The translations under genes were made by a program, and so were the position numbers. From Tetranychus cinnabarinus (Eukaryota; Arthropoda; Arachnida; Trombidiformes; Tetranychidae), in contig WHVY01000004.1 in assembly GCA_022266195.1 (NCBI GenBank), forward strand, positions 8,263,501 to 8,327,500: a stretch of DNA of 64,000 nt, written 5' to 3'. The first letter of the stretch is position 1; the number at the start of each line of letters is the position of its first letter. This document shows positions 27,333-39,405 of this stretch, piece after piece. The notes under the pieces are model-generated. The model did no database searches. It was not told where the DNA came from and saw only the letters and a list, made by a program, of their open reading frames with translations.

Positions 27333-28731
27333 TATTGATGACAATTAAGTTGATGAATCTTTTAATTACCCGTTGATGGCGAAATAATGTTATGCAAATG
27401 AACCAGGGACCGTTGGAGATGTAACATTGAAACAAGTCGATTCTACTTTTGGTTAACTTTCAATTCAATACATCAATTTATGGATGGACCAAATGAATTG
27501 ATTTATATTTATATATTGTTGATGTGAATATGCTGACTGTAAATTGTGTTATTTGATTAGATTGTGCATATGTTTTCACTCCAATGTTACCAATTATGAA
27601 TTGAAATTATCATGTCTCTCTCACAGTGTTTTTATGCACAACCAATTTAAAGCACTTGATGAATATGAACAATGTTTGATATACAAGAATTTCCAGAACC
27701 AAAAAAGGACAAAATAATCTAAAAATGATTAACACGAAATGTGAATAATTGACATCCTCCAGTGTTAATTGGCAAAAAATAATCAAAATTGGATTATTTG
27801 TTGAATAGAAATTTTTATTGTTGTTATTTTTGCTGTTGAAAGATATTTATTGTATCAAAAGCAATCTTTCATTTATGATTGATTGATGTTTTTTTGTTTT
27901 CTCTTAAAGTCAAAAACTAACATCGTCTAATAATTGTTTGTCAAACAATGAATAAATTATGATCAATATACTGATCAAGTAAATAACAAACTGCGCCACT
28001 TCAAATGTGATTTTCATTCAAATATCGATATTCCCGAAAGCAAAGAAACATTTTCCAGAAATATTTTTCACTCATATTCATCCTCAATAGCAATTAATAT
28101 AAAAAAATTCATTTCAAGTAATGTTATCAATCGATGATCAAAAAATTTGATTACTCTGTTGAACATCAGTCAATTTAAGGTAAAGAAAATGCAAATGAAG
28201 CAATGAAATGAATAAATTAATGCACATACGAACAAATTAACATATCATTATAAAATTTAACATTCTCTAAATGTGATCAATTTGTTATCTAGTGTACCAA
28301 TAATTAACTAATAAATATTTTGTAAGACAAAGTGTAAAAATAAATGTAAAAGCCTAATTATGTGTTGAAAATATATATTGAACTTTACAAAAAATGATTG
28401 TAAAATCAACGTTCGAGTGATTAATATGGATTAATTGGGTTGAAAGAGTAAATTTTGATATGATACAAGTCAATGTTAATAAATCATTCATTTTTAGTTG
28501 AAAATATCTTTCATGTAAATACATTAATTAAAGATCTTGTAACTTTTGAAATGCCATTATAATTGTTATTTATAAGTTAATCATAACATTTTCGTATAAG
28601 CTGTTTACATTTGTCTTCAAGATTCATTTTCTTGTCATACAGAAAAACTTTTTTGCTCCGGACGATGATGATGGTTTAAATGCCAATATGTATGAAGTAT
28701 GAAATTCATGTTGATGCCAATTCAATGGCAA
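27333..28731. other. Convergent intergenic region, 3' ends of btsz-like and Rrp4 genes
   Basis: The two genes point towards each other. The stretch is AT-rich with several AATAAA-like hexamers (for example around 27,950) suitable as polyadenylation signals. No coding or RNA gene is visible. Confidence 0.5.
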
Positions 28732-29678
28732 CTATTGTAGCTCTTCGATTTTCATTTTTTCGTTCGTCAATTGGGCTATTTCTGTCATGATTTTAGATTT
28801 AATTAGATCTTTAACCTAGAAAGAAACAAAATTCGTTTAGTTCTGACACTTAAAAATGAGTATATTTTGTATTTACCTGATAGGACTGGGAAATTTCATA
28901 ACAAGTATTTATACTTGTACTGTGGAGCATCATTTTTTGTTTGGCTAATGCGAGAATACAATTTCGGACGCGAGAAATTACTTCCCGGTCAGCTAAGGGA
29001 ACTGGATCTAGGTTTATAGCAAAACCGCCAGACTCAACACCTTCAGAAACTGGTAATGATATCCAAATATATCCATTGTTACCGAGAATAAGGTGAACAC
29101 CACACGGCAAATTGTGAAAATGAGTTTTCCTCCTTTCAACTAGAGATGGTGAAACCCGAAGAAGCACTCCTTGTCCAAGTTTGCCATACTTTAAATTACG
29201 TGTATGAACAGATAAAGCTCCATCAGCAAATATTGATTGTACTTCAGCGGAAATTAAATCTCCTTCTTTGAAAAATGATTTCATCATTAATTCATCCTCG
29301 ACCGTTTTACGACGCAACTCTCCACCGGGTAAATTAACGGAAGACAGTAATAAAATTGTATCTAACCGAGAGCTCGTATCAATACGCCAACGTTTATGTT
29401 CTGTTTGAACATCAATCACACGACCCACCACAATGTCTCCAATTTCACCATTATATCTGGTTCTTAAAGGTCTCACTGATAATAATTTATTTACTTTGTC
29501 AATACAGCCAGCAACGGAAGAGGTTAATACTTTAGACTTATAATAAGTTCCATGACCTCTCATGTAATCGGCATCCTCTGTAAAAATAATAAGTTCCAAT
29601 TACACACAATACAAAAACCGCAAAATAATAGAAAAAGCGAAACTTACCTGTAACAGTGTCACCCGGGAGGCACAACAT
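28732..29678 (-). CDS. EXOSC2: Exosome complex component Rrp4 (EXOSC2)
   Basis: Three exons on the minus strand (29648-29678, 28877-29577, 28732-28815) join in phase to 271 residues; human EXOSC2 has 293. Rrp4 is one of the S1/KH cap proteins of the RNA exosome, which degrades and trims RNA in nucleus and cytoplasm. The N-terminal PGDTVT then YMRGHGTY is the Rrp4 signature. It is followed by an S1 domain (GEIGDIVVGRVIDV to GALSVHTRNLKYGKL) and a KH-like domain with the LILGNNGYIWI strand. The start ATG lies just before LPGDTVT, and an in-frame stop precedes it, so the N-terminus is about 20 residues shorter than in vertebrates unless an upstream exon exists. The DCAF15-like gene lies upstream on the same strand. 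Confidence 0.9.
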
Positions 29679-30275
29679 AGTGTTCAAAATGATTTAAGAT
29701 AATTGTTGATGAAAAAATAAGATTTTCGACAATTGAAATTGAGTAAAATTCAGATTAAATCAATTTGTTTACCAAAAAATACAAAAACTCGTGTTTTGAA
29801 ATGTTGCTAAGCAATATTTCAGTAGCGCCAAGTGTGAAAAACTGATAAATAGAGAAACCTTGCATCAGAACTTCTTATCCAGAAGCTTTTCAGCCTAATC
29901 AAGACTCTATTCGGAGTAAGGAGATTATCTTGTGAGGATTAGTATTTCTTGAAACATCAGACACAAATAGGATAAATGAAAATGTATACTTTTTACATAA
30001 CTTTAATAGGAGTGAAAATTATGATTCCAAAGAAATATAACATACATGTTTAATTTCACATGTCATTTTTACAAAAGTGATTAAAGTGATGAAGTTCACA
30101 ACTTTTCTTCATAAATAAATAAAGATGTAATTGAGATGGGTCGAAGCACATGGTCAACCCCAATGAAATAATTATTTATTGTATTTGAGACAGAAAAATT
30201 TATCTTGCATTATTTTTGGTTTTTGGTCACTTCTCTTCCTATTAATAATGGTTTGTTTTGTTTAACTCACAATTT
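29679..30275. other. Intergenic region between DCAF15-like and Rrp4 genes
   Basis: About 600 bp carrying the Rrp4 promoter and the 3' UTR of the upstream gene. AATAAATAA at 30,112-30,120 is plus-strand text only. No further gene is visible. Confidence 0.45.
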
Positions 30276-31874
30276 TCAAGCAAGTGAAAGTATCACAGAT
30301 ACATTATCAACAGGAGAATTGAGTGAATCAAAAGAAGTTTGAGTTTCCAGAAACTGAATATTATTGAGTGAATAGATTTCCCTGGTTCTTAAATTTTCAA
30401 TGAGCCTTCTTAAGATAATTTGAGCTCGATTTTCAACTTTATCATTGGACTTAAGTTTGGGATCACATTCCATAACCTCGTAATTTCCCTTCTCTGGATT
30501 CCAGACAATTTTAAATTCCAACACTGATTTACTATTACAGGGTTCACTAATTATGGCCAAGATGTAGGCATAAATTTTGGAAGGCTTGGTATTTACTCCA
30601 AAGACAAGAACTTCATAGTTTGAGAGGCCAATAAAGTTGTTAACGTTCTTCTTGTCAAGAGTCTCAGCTAGAACTTGTTCAATGTCCAATACAGAATTAT
30701 TTACTTTACAACATTCTCCTTTAATTTCAGGCTTTTTGATTTCCAAAAAAATGATTTCTGTTCCAGTGTGAAATGCGCAAACCGAGGGACCAAAAAGAAG
30801 TAATCCTGGAGAAAGATACTCATTGAAGCTAACTTTGTTCTTTCTATTTGGAGTAAAAAGTAAAACAAAAAGAAAATGAGTTAAAAATCTTTTCATTAAA
30901 TCAATGAGAACTGAAATATAGCGAATTCGATCGATAATCACAAAAATAGATCGAATAGGAGTCAACTCCAAGAATATGGTCGATGTGAAAAGACAGACAA
31001 ACAATTGATGAAGTAAATAAGAAAAAAGATTACCTGTAAGCTGCTGATAGCTTATATTTCCAATCGACAACTACACATAAAAAGGGTAGAAAGCAGAAAA
31101 AAAGAGAAAAAAAAGAATGAACGATGAGTACATGAATTAACTGGCAATTACTTAAAAGAGGAATGTCTAAACTAACCAGATAGAGTGATTAAGCCCGGTT
31201 GTAAAATATGAGATCGCTTTCGGTTAACATGTATACAAACTAAATTAATCACAGAGGGTCGATGACTTTCCGGAATGGTAAGTATTAACAAGTGTTTATC
31301 ATCACGAGGCCATTGATAAACATGGATAGCCGTTGATTCATAAAGATACTCAATTTGAGGCAATGGTGTTAGATTGTTACTACTGATGAAAATGACGTGC
31401 TCTGATACCAATTTCAATGGTCCATGATGATTAAAATACCAAATGTAAAAATACATTGTGTCAGCAACGAAACGATAGCTGAGCAAATATTGGCCATCAC
31501 GGGTAAATCCAAGAAATATGTGAGATAAGACATCATTAGACGGAACAATTTGTCCAAGTGGATAGTATCTTCTTGGTAATGCCTGAGAAATGTTTGAACG
31601 TTTAACACTTCCATTGATCTAAGAAGACGAAGAAAAAATAGGACATGAAATTAAATCAGATAAAATTTATTGTTTAAATCATTAAATAAATGCCTAAATA
31701 AGTGTCTCTATTGTTATTAATGTTTTATACACATTACTAACCTTGAAAGACAATTAAAATAAATCATTGTTCAAAAAATTAAGAGACACCGACAGACAAA
31801 GCTCTTACCTCAGATTCTCTTAACAAGTTGACTAAAGGCTTCAATGTTGTCGCTCCTCCATTTTCATTCTCCAT
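30276..31874 (-). CDS. DCAF15: DCAF15-like DDB1-CUL4 ubiquitin ligase receptor
   Basis: Four exons join in phase (31809-31874, 31177-31618, 31034-31070, 30276-30843) to 370 residues. Exon 2 has SHIFLGFTRDGQYLLSY and FYIWYF followed by LKLVSEHVIF, which parallels the DCAF15 N-terminal domain (HIFLGFS..GRYVLSY). A VYQWPRD segment matches its VCEWPSD. Near the C-terminus, LEFKIVWNPEKGNYEV resembles the DCAF15 stretch before its last helix. DCAF15 is a substrate receptor of the CRL4 E3 ligase (DDB1, DDA1, CUL4). Human DCAF15 has 600 residues; here the long disordered middle is absent and only a 37-base exon joins the halves. The DET1 family has a similar N-terminal blade and is the main alternative. 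The 37-base exon was placed by phase. Confidence 0.65.
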
Positions 31875-33066
31875 GATTTGATTTAGCAAGTAATTTGCTT
31901 GATTCAGTTGTTAAACGGTTGTATTATTAACTGGTGGGGATGTAAGACTCAATTTATTCCACTAGAACAATTCACAACCATACATCCGAGATTCAACTTC
32001 AAATGGTAAACAAGCAGCTAACAACGCATTCAATCCCACCAACCTCAACGAGGGACTCTAAGTTAATTTTTAATTGTAGCTACATTTGAACATGGGTATC
32101 CTGTAAATTCGAAATCATGATGGTCAGCGAATTCAGTTTCACTATTAACTAGTAAATTAAGATAAAGGTGAATATGAAAAGACTTTTGACACAAAACGTA
32201 ATAGAAAAGGTTTTTAATGATAACAACAGAGAAAAAAAGAGGGAGATTGAAAAAAGAAAAAGCTAAAAAAATAGAAGCGCGCTACTTGATATCATTTAGA
32301 ATGGAAAGTATGATTAAGGGGGAAATCTAATTAAATTACAATATATTGATTAAGATCAGCAGTTGATCATCTCTATATCACATTAAATTAAAAAAATTTC
32401 AGAATTTTTAATCAATATGGCCCTGAGATAGTCAATTAGGAATCATTTACAGCTTGTAACTTGAAATTTGAAAATATTTTTATTGTTTCTTAACAATTCT
32501 TTGCAATAATATGCAAATTATCACTAATTTAAGGTTTTTATGGATAAAAATAGCTTTTTTGCTTTTCTGGCTTTTTAGACACGAAATCTTAGCCATTATT
32601 GGAGATATTAGGAATGATCTCAGGTCATTGATAGCTTCGGTTTAGATTAACGTTATTTAGGTATGTATTATTTAATATTTTCTTATTTATTTAGTGTATT
32701 AAGCACACATGTTATGTGTACTGTTAGGCGATATACAATTATACAAAAATGAAGGGAGGGAAATGAAGTCATGAAAAGATAGTCAAGAAAGATAGATAAT
32801 ATTGATTTTGGCGATATATTGATTACTTAGTGGTAGAATAGAGATTCAATTTATACTCCTGGAGGACAGAAGTGTTGTTTTATAGTTAATTCGTTTCAGT
32901 ATTTCAATTAAATCCAAATGAACTGCTAAATGCTGGACTAACTGAAGAAAAATGAAGTCTTGAAGCAAGGGAATGGCTTTTCGTTGTTATGCTTGTATTA
33001 CAATTTTCTAGATTGTAATATATTAATAATAACTTTGAAAATAACTTTTTTCTCCTGTCATAAAGT
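31875..33066. other. Intergenic region between SNX17 and DCAF15-like genes
   Basis: About 1.2 kb, containing the SNX17 3' UTR and the DCAF15-like promoter. No additional gene or repeat is recognised. Confidence 0.45.
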
Positions 33067-35095
33067 CTATAAATCGTCGTCACCAATACCATCGAAAGCG
33101 TCGTTGGCCACAGATGGTCGAACCCTGATAACTCCGTTGAGAGATTGTGACTAATAGAGAGAGAATTAAGATTAGATTGTGCCTTTGAAAACAATTTGAA
33201 ATTACATTACAAGGTATGATAGAATACTTACTCTTCGCATTCTAGTTTGATTAGAGCAATTTATAAAATTGTCGGTAGTTACAGATTTAGGAAGATTGAT
33301 CGGTTGACTTGTGCCATCACGTTTCAAATACTGGTAAGAATCTTTTTTGATGCTAAGCTTTGATAAGCCTTGAGAGAGATTCCCATCGTCTTTGCCATTG
33401 ATACCTTTCCTTTTCATTAATAATTCTTCCACCATACCTCTCAAACACATGCTCATGAGAATCGATTGTTGATCACTTTTGATCGTAATCCATTTCAAAC
33501 AATCTTTGTTAAACAGATACTCAAATGATAATTCGAAGCGTGTTAACTTGTTGACATTTTTTGCGTTAAATTCCGTTTTTTCGTCGTCTAAACATGTCGT
33601 CAGTCTCCAACAGCGAATTCGAGTGACACGGAAAACATATTCAGTGGCCTTGTTCTATAAGTTAAAATAAAATTCAATTTAGTTCATCAGAATAAAAATA
33701 GAATTGAAGTTAATGTGATAGCAAAATTATTTACTGACCGATGAACCAATTGTAGTAATGACTAATTCTTTACCACCAGCATTAACTATTACGCTAGTGT
33801 TTGGAGATGGATGATCACATATGCAGGGTTCAAATTGAATGTAGCCATAGAATTTCAATGTTTTAGCAAGCTCGATTAGCTGGAAAAAAATCAAGATAAC
33901 AGTTGTTAGTTAAAATCTTTACAATCGTTTCTTTATAATTGTTACCTCTCTCTTGGAACCTTTAGATTTTAGATTGGAAAGTTGCTTTTCAACATCCTTA
34001 TTCACTTTTATCCAGCCTCTTTCAATATCAATGATAGTTTGTGAATACAATAGATTGAAGCTAACTTTATCATCCATCAAAATATCGTCAAAAGAAGAGT
34101 CCCAATAGTTTTTTCGCATAACAAGTCGATGATGATTACAATTGGTATTAAAATTTTTCAAAGTGAGATAAGGAGATTCAAAATCCATGAGTCGACGTAA
34201 AATTATAAAATTGGCTTCCTCTTGGCGAACAATGAACAATGAAAAATAACACATCTTCTCGATTGATAGTTGAATGGATCTACTAGCAGATTCTAACACG
34301 TTGGAGGTCTTGTCAGTTTTCAATACTTTTACTCGAATACTTTCCCAATTCATCAGGTAAATATCTAGATCAACATCTTCCGGCGCACAATTGTTAGTTT
34401 CTTGTTGAGCATGTAGGAGAAAACTATTGAAATAATCACTTTTACTAATTCGATCATCTTGACTAACTTTAAATAAGGAGAAAAAAAACAAAAAAATAAT
34501 TGTAATTGTTGGAGCAAAAACAAGGTTAAATAAATTCAGTTGAACAAGAAAATGGTTACATACTGATCTGCAGATACTTTTCCAGTTGGATTCTTCTCTC
34601 CTCTACTTGAGTTTGATTGAGAGGAAGTAAACGTTTGGGTGGAAAATAAGGTAAACAATTTGATCCGAATTGTTTTTTCAACTGCCATGAGAAAAAGATA
34701 CATTAATCAAAATATGTAATGAATAAGTATTAAGCAATAGGTAATAAAAATATACTCACTTGTTCGTGGAAATTTAACAATTGTTTATAACGGAGAAGGC
34801 AATGTAAAGATCCATTAGCATGAATAATGTAAGCCTTAAAGGGAAAAAAGCAAAAGGAAAAAGATTATGGTAAGATTTCAGATTCGAATTGATGAGAGTC
34901 ATGTTGACATGCAATGAATTTGGTTGAAAAGGAAAGCTTTGATATCTATAGCTTAGGGTTAGTGTTAACGATGATGCAGATTTAGTTTATGTATTTTAGG
35001 ACGGATAAGAAATGAGATTAAAAAAAACTTACAACAAATGTTTGTCCTTGTTTGGCATCTTTCAATTCTTGCGTTTCTGGTATAGAAAAATGCAT
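33067..35095 (-). CDS. SNX17: Sorting nexin 17 (PX-FERM endosomal recycling adaptor)
   Basis: Seven exons join in phase (35033-35095, 34760-34834, 34564-34681, 33946-34466, 33739-33879, 33232-33654, 33067-33150) to 474 residues; human SNX17 has 470. The protein starts MHFSIPET exactly as in the family. The PX domain (residues ~1-105) keeps the LRYKQLL basic strand and the LPYFPPKRLL loop that bind PI3P. The FERM-like module follows (about 110-390), with YFSLFIV, VMRKNYWDSSFDD and LLYSQTIIDIERGW. The end, FDGIGDDDL, matches the conserved acidic tail that contacts Retriever. SNX17 recruits NPxY/NxxY cargo such as integrins and LDL-receptor relatives on endosomes for recycling. It is divergently transcribed from MEAF6. 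Confidence 0.93.
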
Positions 35096-35618
35096 GATGA
35101 TCTCAGAGAGAACACAAAATTATCAACTGATAGTAGAGACTAATACACTCTTTGGAATATAATTGAAATTTATCATTTCTATTAAATAGCTTTGTGCGTC
35201 CACACAATCAACTTTTTAATTTTAAATACGTTTGATACAAAAACTGCTTTCAGACTTGACTTAACCTGTTTTTCAGACTGAAGATAAAAATTTCACTAAT
35301 CTGAAAGCTCGGTGTTCTATTAACTGTTCATAGATGGCACTTGGTTTTGAAAACACTGTGCGCCGTATAGTGTCAGTGGAAAGAAGTAATTTTCATGTGT
35401 GTGTTGTTTACATTTCTGTAACTTATAATAAATTAATTATTTTAATTATTTCATTCTTATTGAATAGTGTTACCAACTCCCATCAAAACTGAAGATTCCT
35501 AATGTACATTGGTCTTTAGGTGAGTTAACATATTCACTAGATTGAGATAAAGTATTTTTTGTTATTTGCTGAAAAAATATAAATGTAACTCTTTGTTTCT
35601 TGTTGTAGATTGCTCATT
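35096..35618. promoter_or_regulatory. Shared divergent promoter region, SNX17 (-) and MEAF6 (+)
   Basis: Only 523 bp separate the two start codons. A donor-like TTTAG|GTGAGT near 35,520 and an acceptor TTGTAG at 35,608 suggest a 5' UTR intron in MEAF6, which shrinks the promoter further. No TATA box stands out, as expected for broadly expressed genes. Promoter function is inferred from the arrangement. Confidence 0.5.
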
Positions 35619-36086
35619 ATGGACGCTCGAGCTGAGTTAACCGAACTCATTAAGAGGCGGGAAGAAATAGCAGAAACTTTAGCAAACTTGGAACGGCAAA
35701 TTTATGCTTTCGAGGGTAGTTATCTTGAAGATACACAACTCTATGGAAATATTATCAGAGGTTGGGACAGGTATTTAAGTGTAAACAGAGGCAGTAAAAG
35801 TGAGAAGCGGAGTCGAAAATTCAAGGAAACTGATAGACTTTTTTCAAATTCATCTATAACTTCGATGGCTACTGTTCGAGGTTTAGATAAAGAAGGTACT
35901 GGTGGCGGTGTTGGTGTTGGCGGGGGAACTGGTGCAGGTCAAAATGAGGAGCAAAGTAGCGAAGAAAATAATTTCAGTGGCGGCGAAGATAATGGAGAAA
36001 CTGAGGATGGTTCTCAACCAGCACCAATCGGGCGACCTTCTAAAGGCTCTAAGAAAATCAAGAAAGCAAATCGTCCCAGTGTTTAA
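35619..36086 (+). CDS. MEAF6: MEAF6 / Eaf6, histone acetyltransferase complex subunit
   Basis: An intronless coding region of 155 residues. The N-terminal coiled coil (AELTELIKRREEIAETLANL, then LERQIYAFEGSYLEDTQLYG) and the motif GNIIRGWDRYL are the Eaf6 signature. Eaf6 is a small structural subunit of NuA4/TIP60, HBO1 and MOZ/MORF acetyltransferases in the nucleus. The C-terminal half is low-complexity (Gly run, acidic stretch, then basic SKGSKKIKK), as in animal homologues. The ATG at 35,619 (MDARAEL) is chosen because the frame upstream offers only a TTG next to a splice acceptor. Confidence 0.9.
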   Translation: MDARAELTELIKRREEIAETLANLERQIYAFEGSYLEDTQLYGNIIRGWDRYLSVNRGSKSEKRSRKFKETDRLFSNSSITSMATVRGLDKEGTGGGVGVGGGTGAGQNEEQSSEENNFSGGEDNGETEDGSQPAPIGRPSKGSKKIKKANRPSV

Positions 36087-37433
36087 AATTGCCAAAATTC
36101 ATCCAACACGATTTTAATCCATTTCATTGTTTAACCTGTCATCATCATATTTACTAACAACAATAACAATAAACCCAAATTTTCCGGTCTATTAAGGGTC
36201 TATCTTAATTTTGAAAGTGATAAGATTTCAAGGCCTGGTGATAATTTAATCGGATATAATTAAAGATGGAATCAGTTAAGATTAGTGGTCTAAAATTTTT
36301 AAATGTTCATTGATTGGATTACATTTATGGATAACCTCACTCTAATAAACAAAGTACATTTCCAAATCAAGATTCCCGGAAAAGCTCAGTGAATGATAAA
36401 GATAATGAAATATTTAAAAGTGTCTCAAAATCACGTAATTGGAAATCTTCCCAGACGATCATTGACATTCAAATATAAATATAATTTATAACCAAATTAA
36501 ACGTTTTTAATGTTAAACATTTAGATTGACACTGCCAAGGGGAATAACTTTTAATTGAAGATAAGATTGTATTGAAATTGAATAATTACCAATTACTATT
36601 ATTAACTGTGCATTGTAAAAACGAAAGTGTGAAACATCGTTTATTTGATTGAACATAATGGTACACGGAATATCCGACAAAATTAAAACAATTGATTGTA
36701 CAGGCTTACAGAAGGAATTGAACATTTAATTTCGAGAAGCAAATTATTGATTATTAAAAGAAAGCAAGAGGACGAACAAGACGGAGATGTTGGTTGTTAT
36801 CTTGATGATAATGACGATAAAAGAAGGAAAAAATGAAGTTGAAAAAGGAACTGAACAGGGAATGTTGATCTAATCCGAAACAAGTGATAAGGCATTTATA
36901 CTACGTGATGTGAGAGGTAAAATTAAACGTAAAAAAGATGAAAATTAAGCGATTTACAGTTTTCATGGTTAGTTAAGCTTGTAGCGTTGATAAAAACAGC
37001 AAACAACATTGGAGTTGCCATAAAAATAAAAATTGTTGGTACTTGGTTACATCCAGTCTTTTCCATTCATATAATAAACACCTAATTTTACTTGAAATCA
37101 TCTTTTTTCAGCGAAAAAAAGGGAACGGTTTATGTTTTTCCTTTTAGTCCTTTTGCTTCATCAATTGTCGGCGCCATCATTCAATCATCATAATCATCGG
37201 TAGTTATCGGTATCGTTGTCGTTCTTGTCAAACCAAACCATATACCAAGTCAACTCCTCCTTGAGTGGTTACTAAACATCCAACAAAAAAGTCAAACTCG
37301 ATATAAAATGAAAAGGTTTTCCATTTCGGTTGTTAGTTGTTAACATTCATCCTCCCAGTGGATTATGATATAACAGTTGTTCAGAGTTAAATAATATTAA
37401 GTTTTTTGGATTGATTGTTGCAACTGGAGTAAA
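36087..37433. other. Intergenic region, MEAF6 to cuticle protein 1
   Basis: About 1.35 kb of AT-rich sequence with no gene seen. Its right end carries the likely core promoter of the cuticle gene. Confidence 0.5.
37302..37308 (+). promoter_or_regulatory. TATA box of cuticle protein 1 gene
   Basis: TATAAAA lies 126 bp before the start codon, a plausible distance for a short 5' UTR. Arthropod cuticle genes commonly have TATA promoters. The match itself is direct; function is inferred. Confidence 0.4.
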
Positions 37434-39058
37434 ATGTGTCGACTTTTGAAGGTGAGAACAATCAGTGTTCGCATTTGAATATTTATTAACAATCCCTTGC
37501 ATGACTAATGGTTAATGTTGTTGTTGTCCAGCAATCTGTTTAATTTTCACCTTCATCTTAGGCAACATGTTTATTAATTTATAATTTATTTATTCAATTC
37601 TTTTTTCTCCTGTTAGAATAACTTTTGGTCCCTTTTGTTGGTATCTTTTTTGTATATTCTTGTAAAAGTTTCATGTGAAAAGCTTCTTCATCCAAGATAT
37701 CCTCATTCTCACCCAACTCCAAATCAACCGCTTCCTTTAGCTGCCAATGATGTGAACGGATATGTTGACCATCAACCTCAGGCCTCATATGACCACCACC
37801 ATGTAAGTTTAAACCAATTATATCAGTATCTTTGATTTATTATTGAATCTAAGATTTCCTAAATATTCCTATTTTAACCGCTTGCATCGAGATGGCTTGA
37901 ATGGTTTGGTAGCTCAACTTTTCTTTTTCGTAAGATGATAAGATGATGAAATGTTGCTGAAACAAATGAACAATTAAGATTAGGAATCTGAAGGAAATAA
38001 AAGTATCTAGCTTGATTTAATTAAATTTGAGTTACTGCTCATTTGAAGCGTAAATTGACTGAAACAACTGAGAAATAGATATTGATTACTTATAAACAAA
38101 TAAGATGAGAACAGCTCTTCACAGCCTTTGAAGCTTGCTTAACCGCCTGATTACCTGATTTCACTTATCAGCAAATCTTTCTACTTCAGTCAGTTATTGT
38201 CATTTCGACTAATGTCATCCATAAATCATGATTCATGACAATCCAAATTATTCGATTTCGTTTCAAATAGGTAGCGATTCGGAAAACAATAAATCAATCT
38301 TTCTGGTGCTATCTTCCAATCTAATTAAGCGTATCAAACATGAATAAGATATCATATTTAGTTTGAGGCTTTACATCCAAAAACGATCCAAGCAGTCTTG
38401 AAAATTATACGATCAAATCAAAACCGATCTTTTGAATTACTCCTTAGAAGTTCATTTCATCCATAACAATCGCTTTTGACCATAAAGCAATATTGTTAAC
38501 AATAGTATATTTGAATAATCATCACAGACTTGATTAGCTCTGAGAATATGGCGCGACTAAATGGAAGAGTTATCTCAAAGTCGAATTGAATATTTCTTAT
38601 TTACCTTCTAATTCCTTTGCTTTTACTCTATCAACTTGTATGTATTACGATTGGAACGAATTTTTGGTTAATATTAGCAGCACGAAGAGAAATATCCTTA
38701 CCAGCCTTACGGTTTTGGTTATGAAGTCGAAGATGGTTGGGGCAACACTCAATACCGACACGAGAAAGGTTTAGACCCCTGGAAGGTAAAGGGAAGTTAT
38801 GGATACAAAGACGCTTGGGGAATCTATCGACATGTTGATTATATCGCAGACAAATGGGGCTTCCGAGCAAACATTAAGACAAATGAACCAGGAACTGCAC
38901 CCAAAGATCCAGCTGCTGTTAAAATGAATTCAAACCCAGTTCCAGCCGGAACTCATGGATTTATCAAGAAGTATGATGTTAAAGATGAGGTTCCTGATCA
39001 TTCCAAGACATCTTACATTTATGCCAAACAAAAGAAAACCCAAGCCAAGGCTTATTAA
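37434..39058 (+). CDS. Secreted cuticle protein 1 (chitin-binding RR-type)
   Basis: Three exons (37434-37451, 37617-37802, 38681-39058) join in phase to 193 residues. The first encodes only MCRLLK, and exon 2 completes a signal peptide with the hydrophobic run LLLVSFLYILV. After a His/Pro-rich linker, exon 3 carries the consensus-like segment YGFGYEVEDGWGNTQYR, then GSYGYKDAWGIYRHVDYIAD and GFRANIKTNEPG. This matches the Rebers-Riddiford type of chitin-binding domain (aromatic triad, G-x-Y, V-x-Y-x-A-D). A signal-peptide exon of only a few codons is the usual cuticle-gene layout. The protein would be an exoskeleton structural component. An AATAAA at 39,400-39,405 would give a ~350-base 3' UTR. 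Confidence 0.85.
37803..38680 (+). other. Intron 2 of cuticle protein 1 gene
   Basis: An 878-bp AT-rich intron ending in TTAGCAG. No feature is recognised inside it. Confidence 0.6.
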
Positions 39059-39399
39059 TCTCAATCAAAACTTGACTACAAAAAAAGAGAAACTCAGATT
39101 AATTCATGTATTTTTGGGATTCGTCAGGAATCTTATGATTACAATTTGGAATCCACATTTCCACCAAATTTTGTATGTAAATAGTCTTATCATTTTTTTC
39201 CTAATGAAACTCTTTCCATCCTTAATCCAGCTGAAGAGTCAAAAGCTGGCAAAATCAAACGACGCAAGGGAGAAAGTTCATTAATCTATTTTTTCAATCA
39301 ACAATTTTTCACTAACCAATGTAATCATTTTATACTTTTAGTTTTGGCTATTTTCTTTTGTATATTTTGATATATTTTTCGCTTCTTGATCATCGATCT

Positions 39400-39405
39400 A
39401 ATAAA
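39400..39405 (+). terminator. Polyadenylation signal of cuticle protein 1 gene
   Basis: AATAAA, 342 bases after the stop codon, followed by a T/G-rich stretch (TGTTGTCACTGTG) that could serve as the downstream element. Confidence 0.5.

Noticed and set aside
31014..31070. First reading of the DCAF15-like third exon as LSIGNISYQQL
   Set aside because: Phase from exon 2 (one leftover base) and into exon 4 requires the other frame (VVDWKYKLSAAYR).
32904..33194. Minus-strand 96-codon frame over the SNX17 last exon
   Set aside because: It is a different frame from the conserved FDGIGDDDL tail, so it is a shadow.
38631..38870. Minus-strand frame opposite the cuticle protein 1 last exon
   Set aside because: Antisense of a clear chitin-binding domain; no features of its own.
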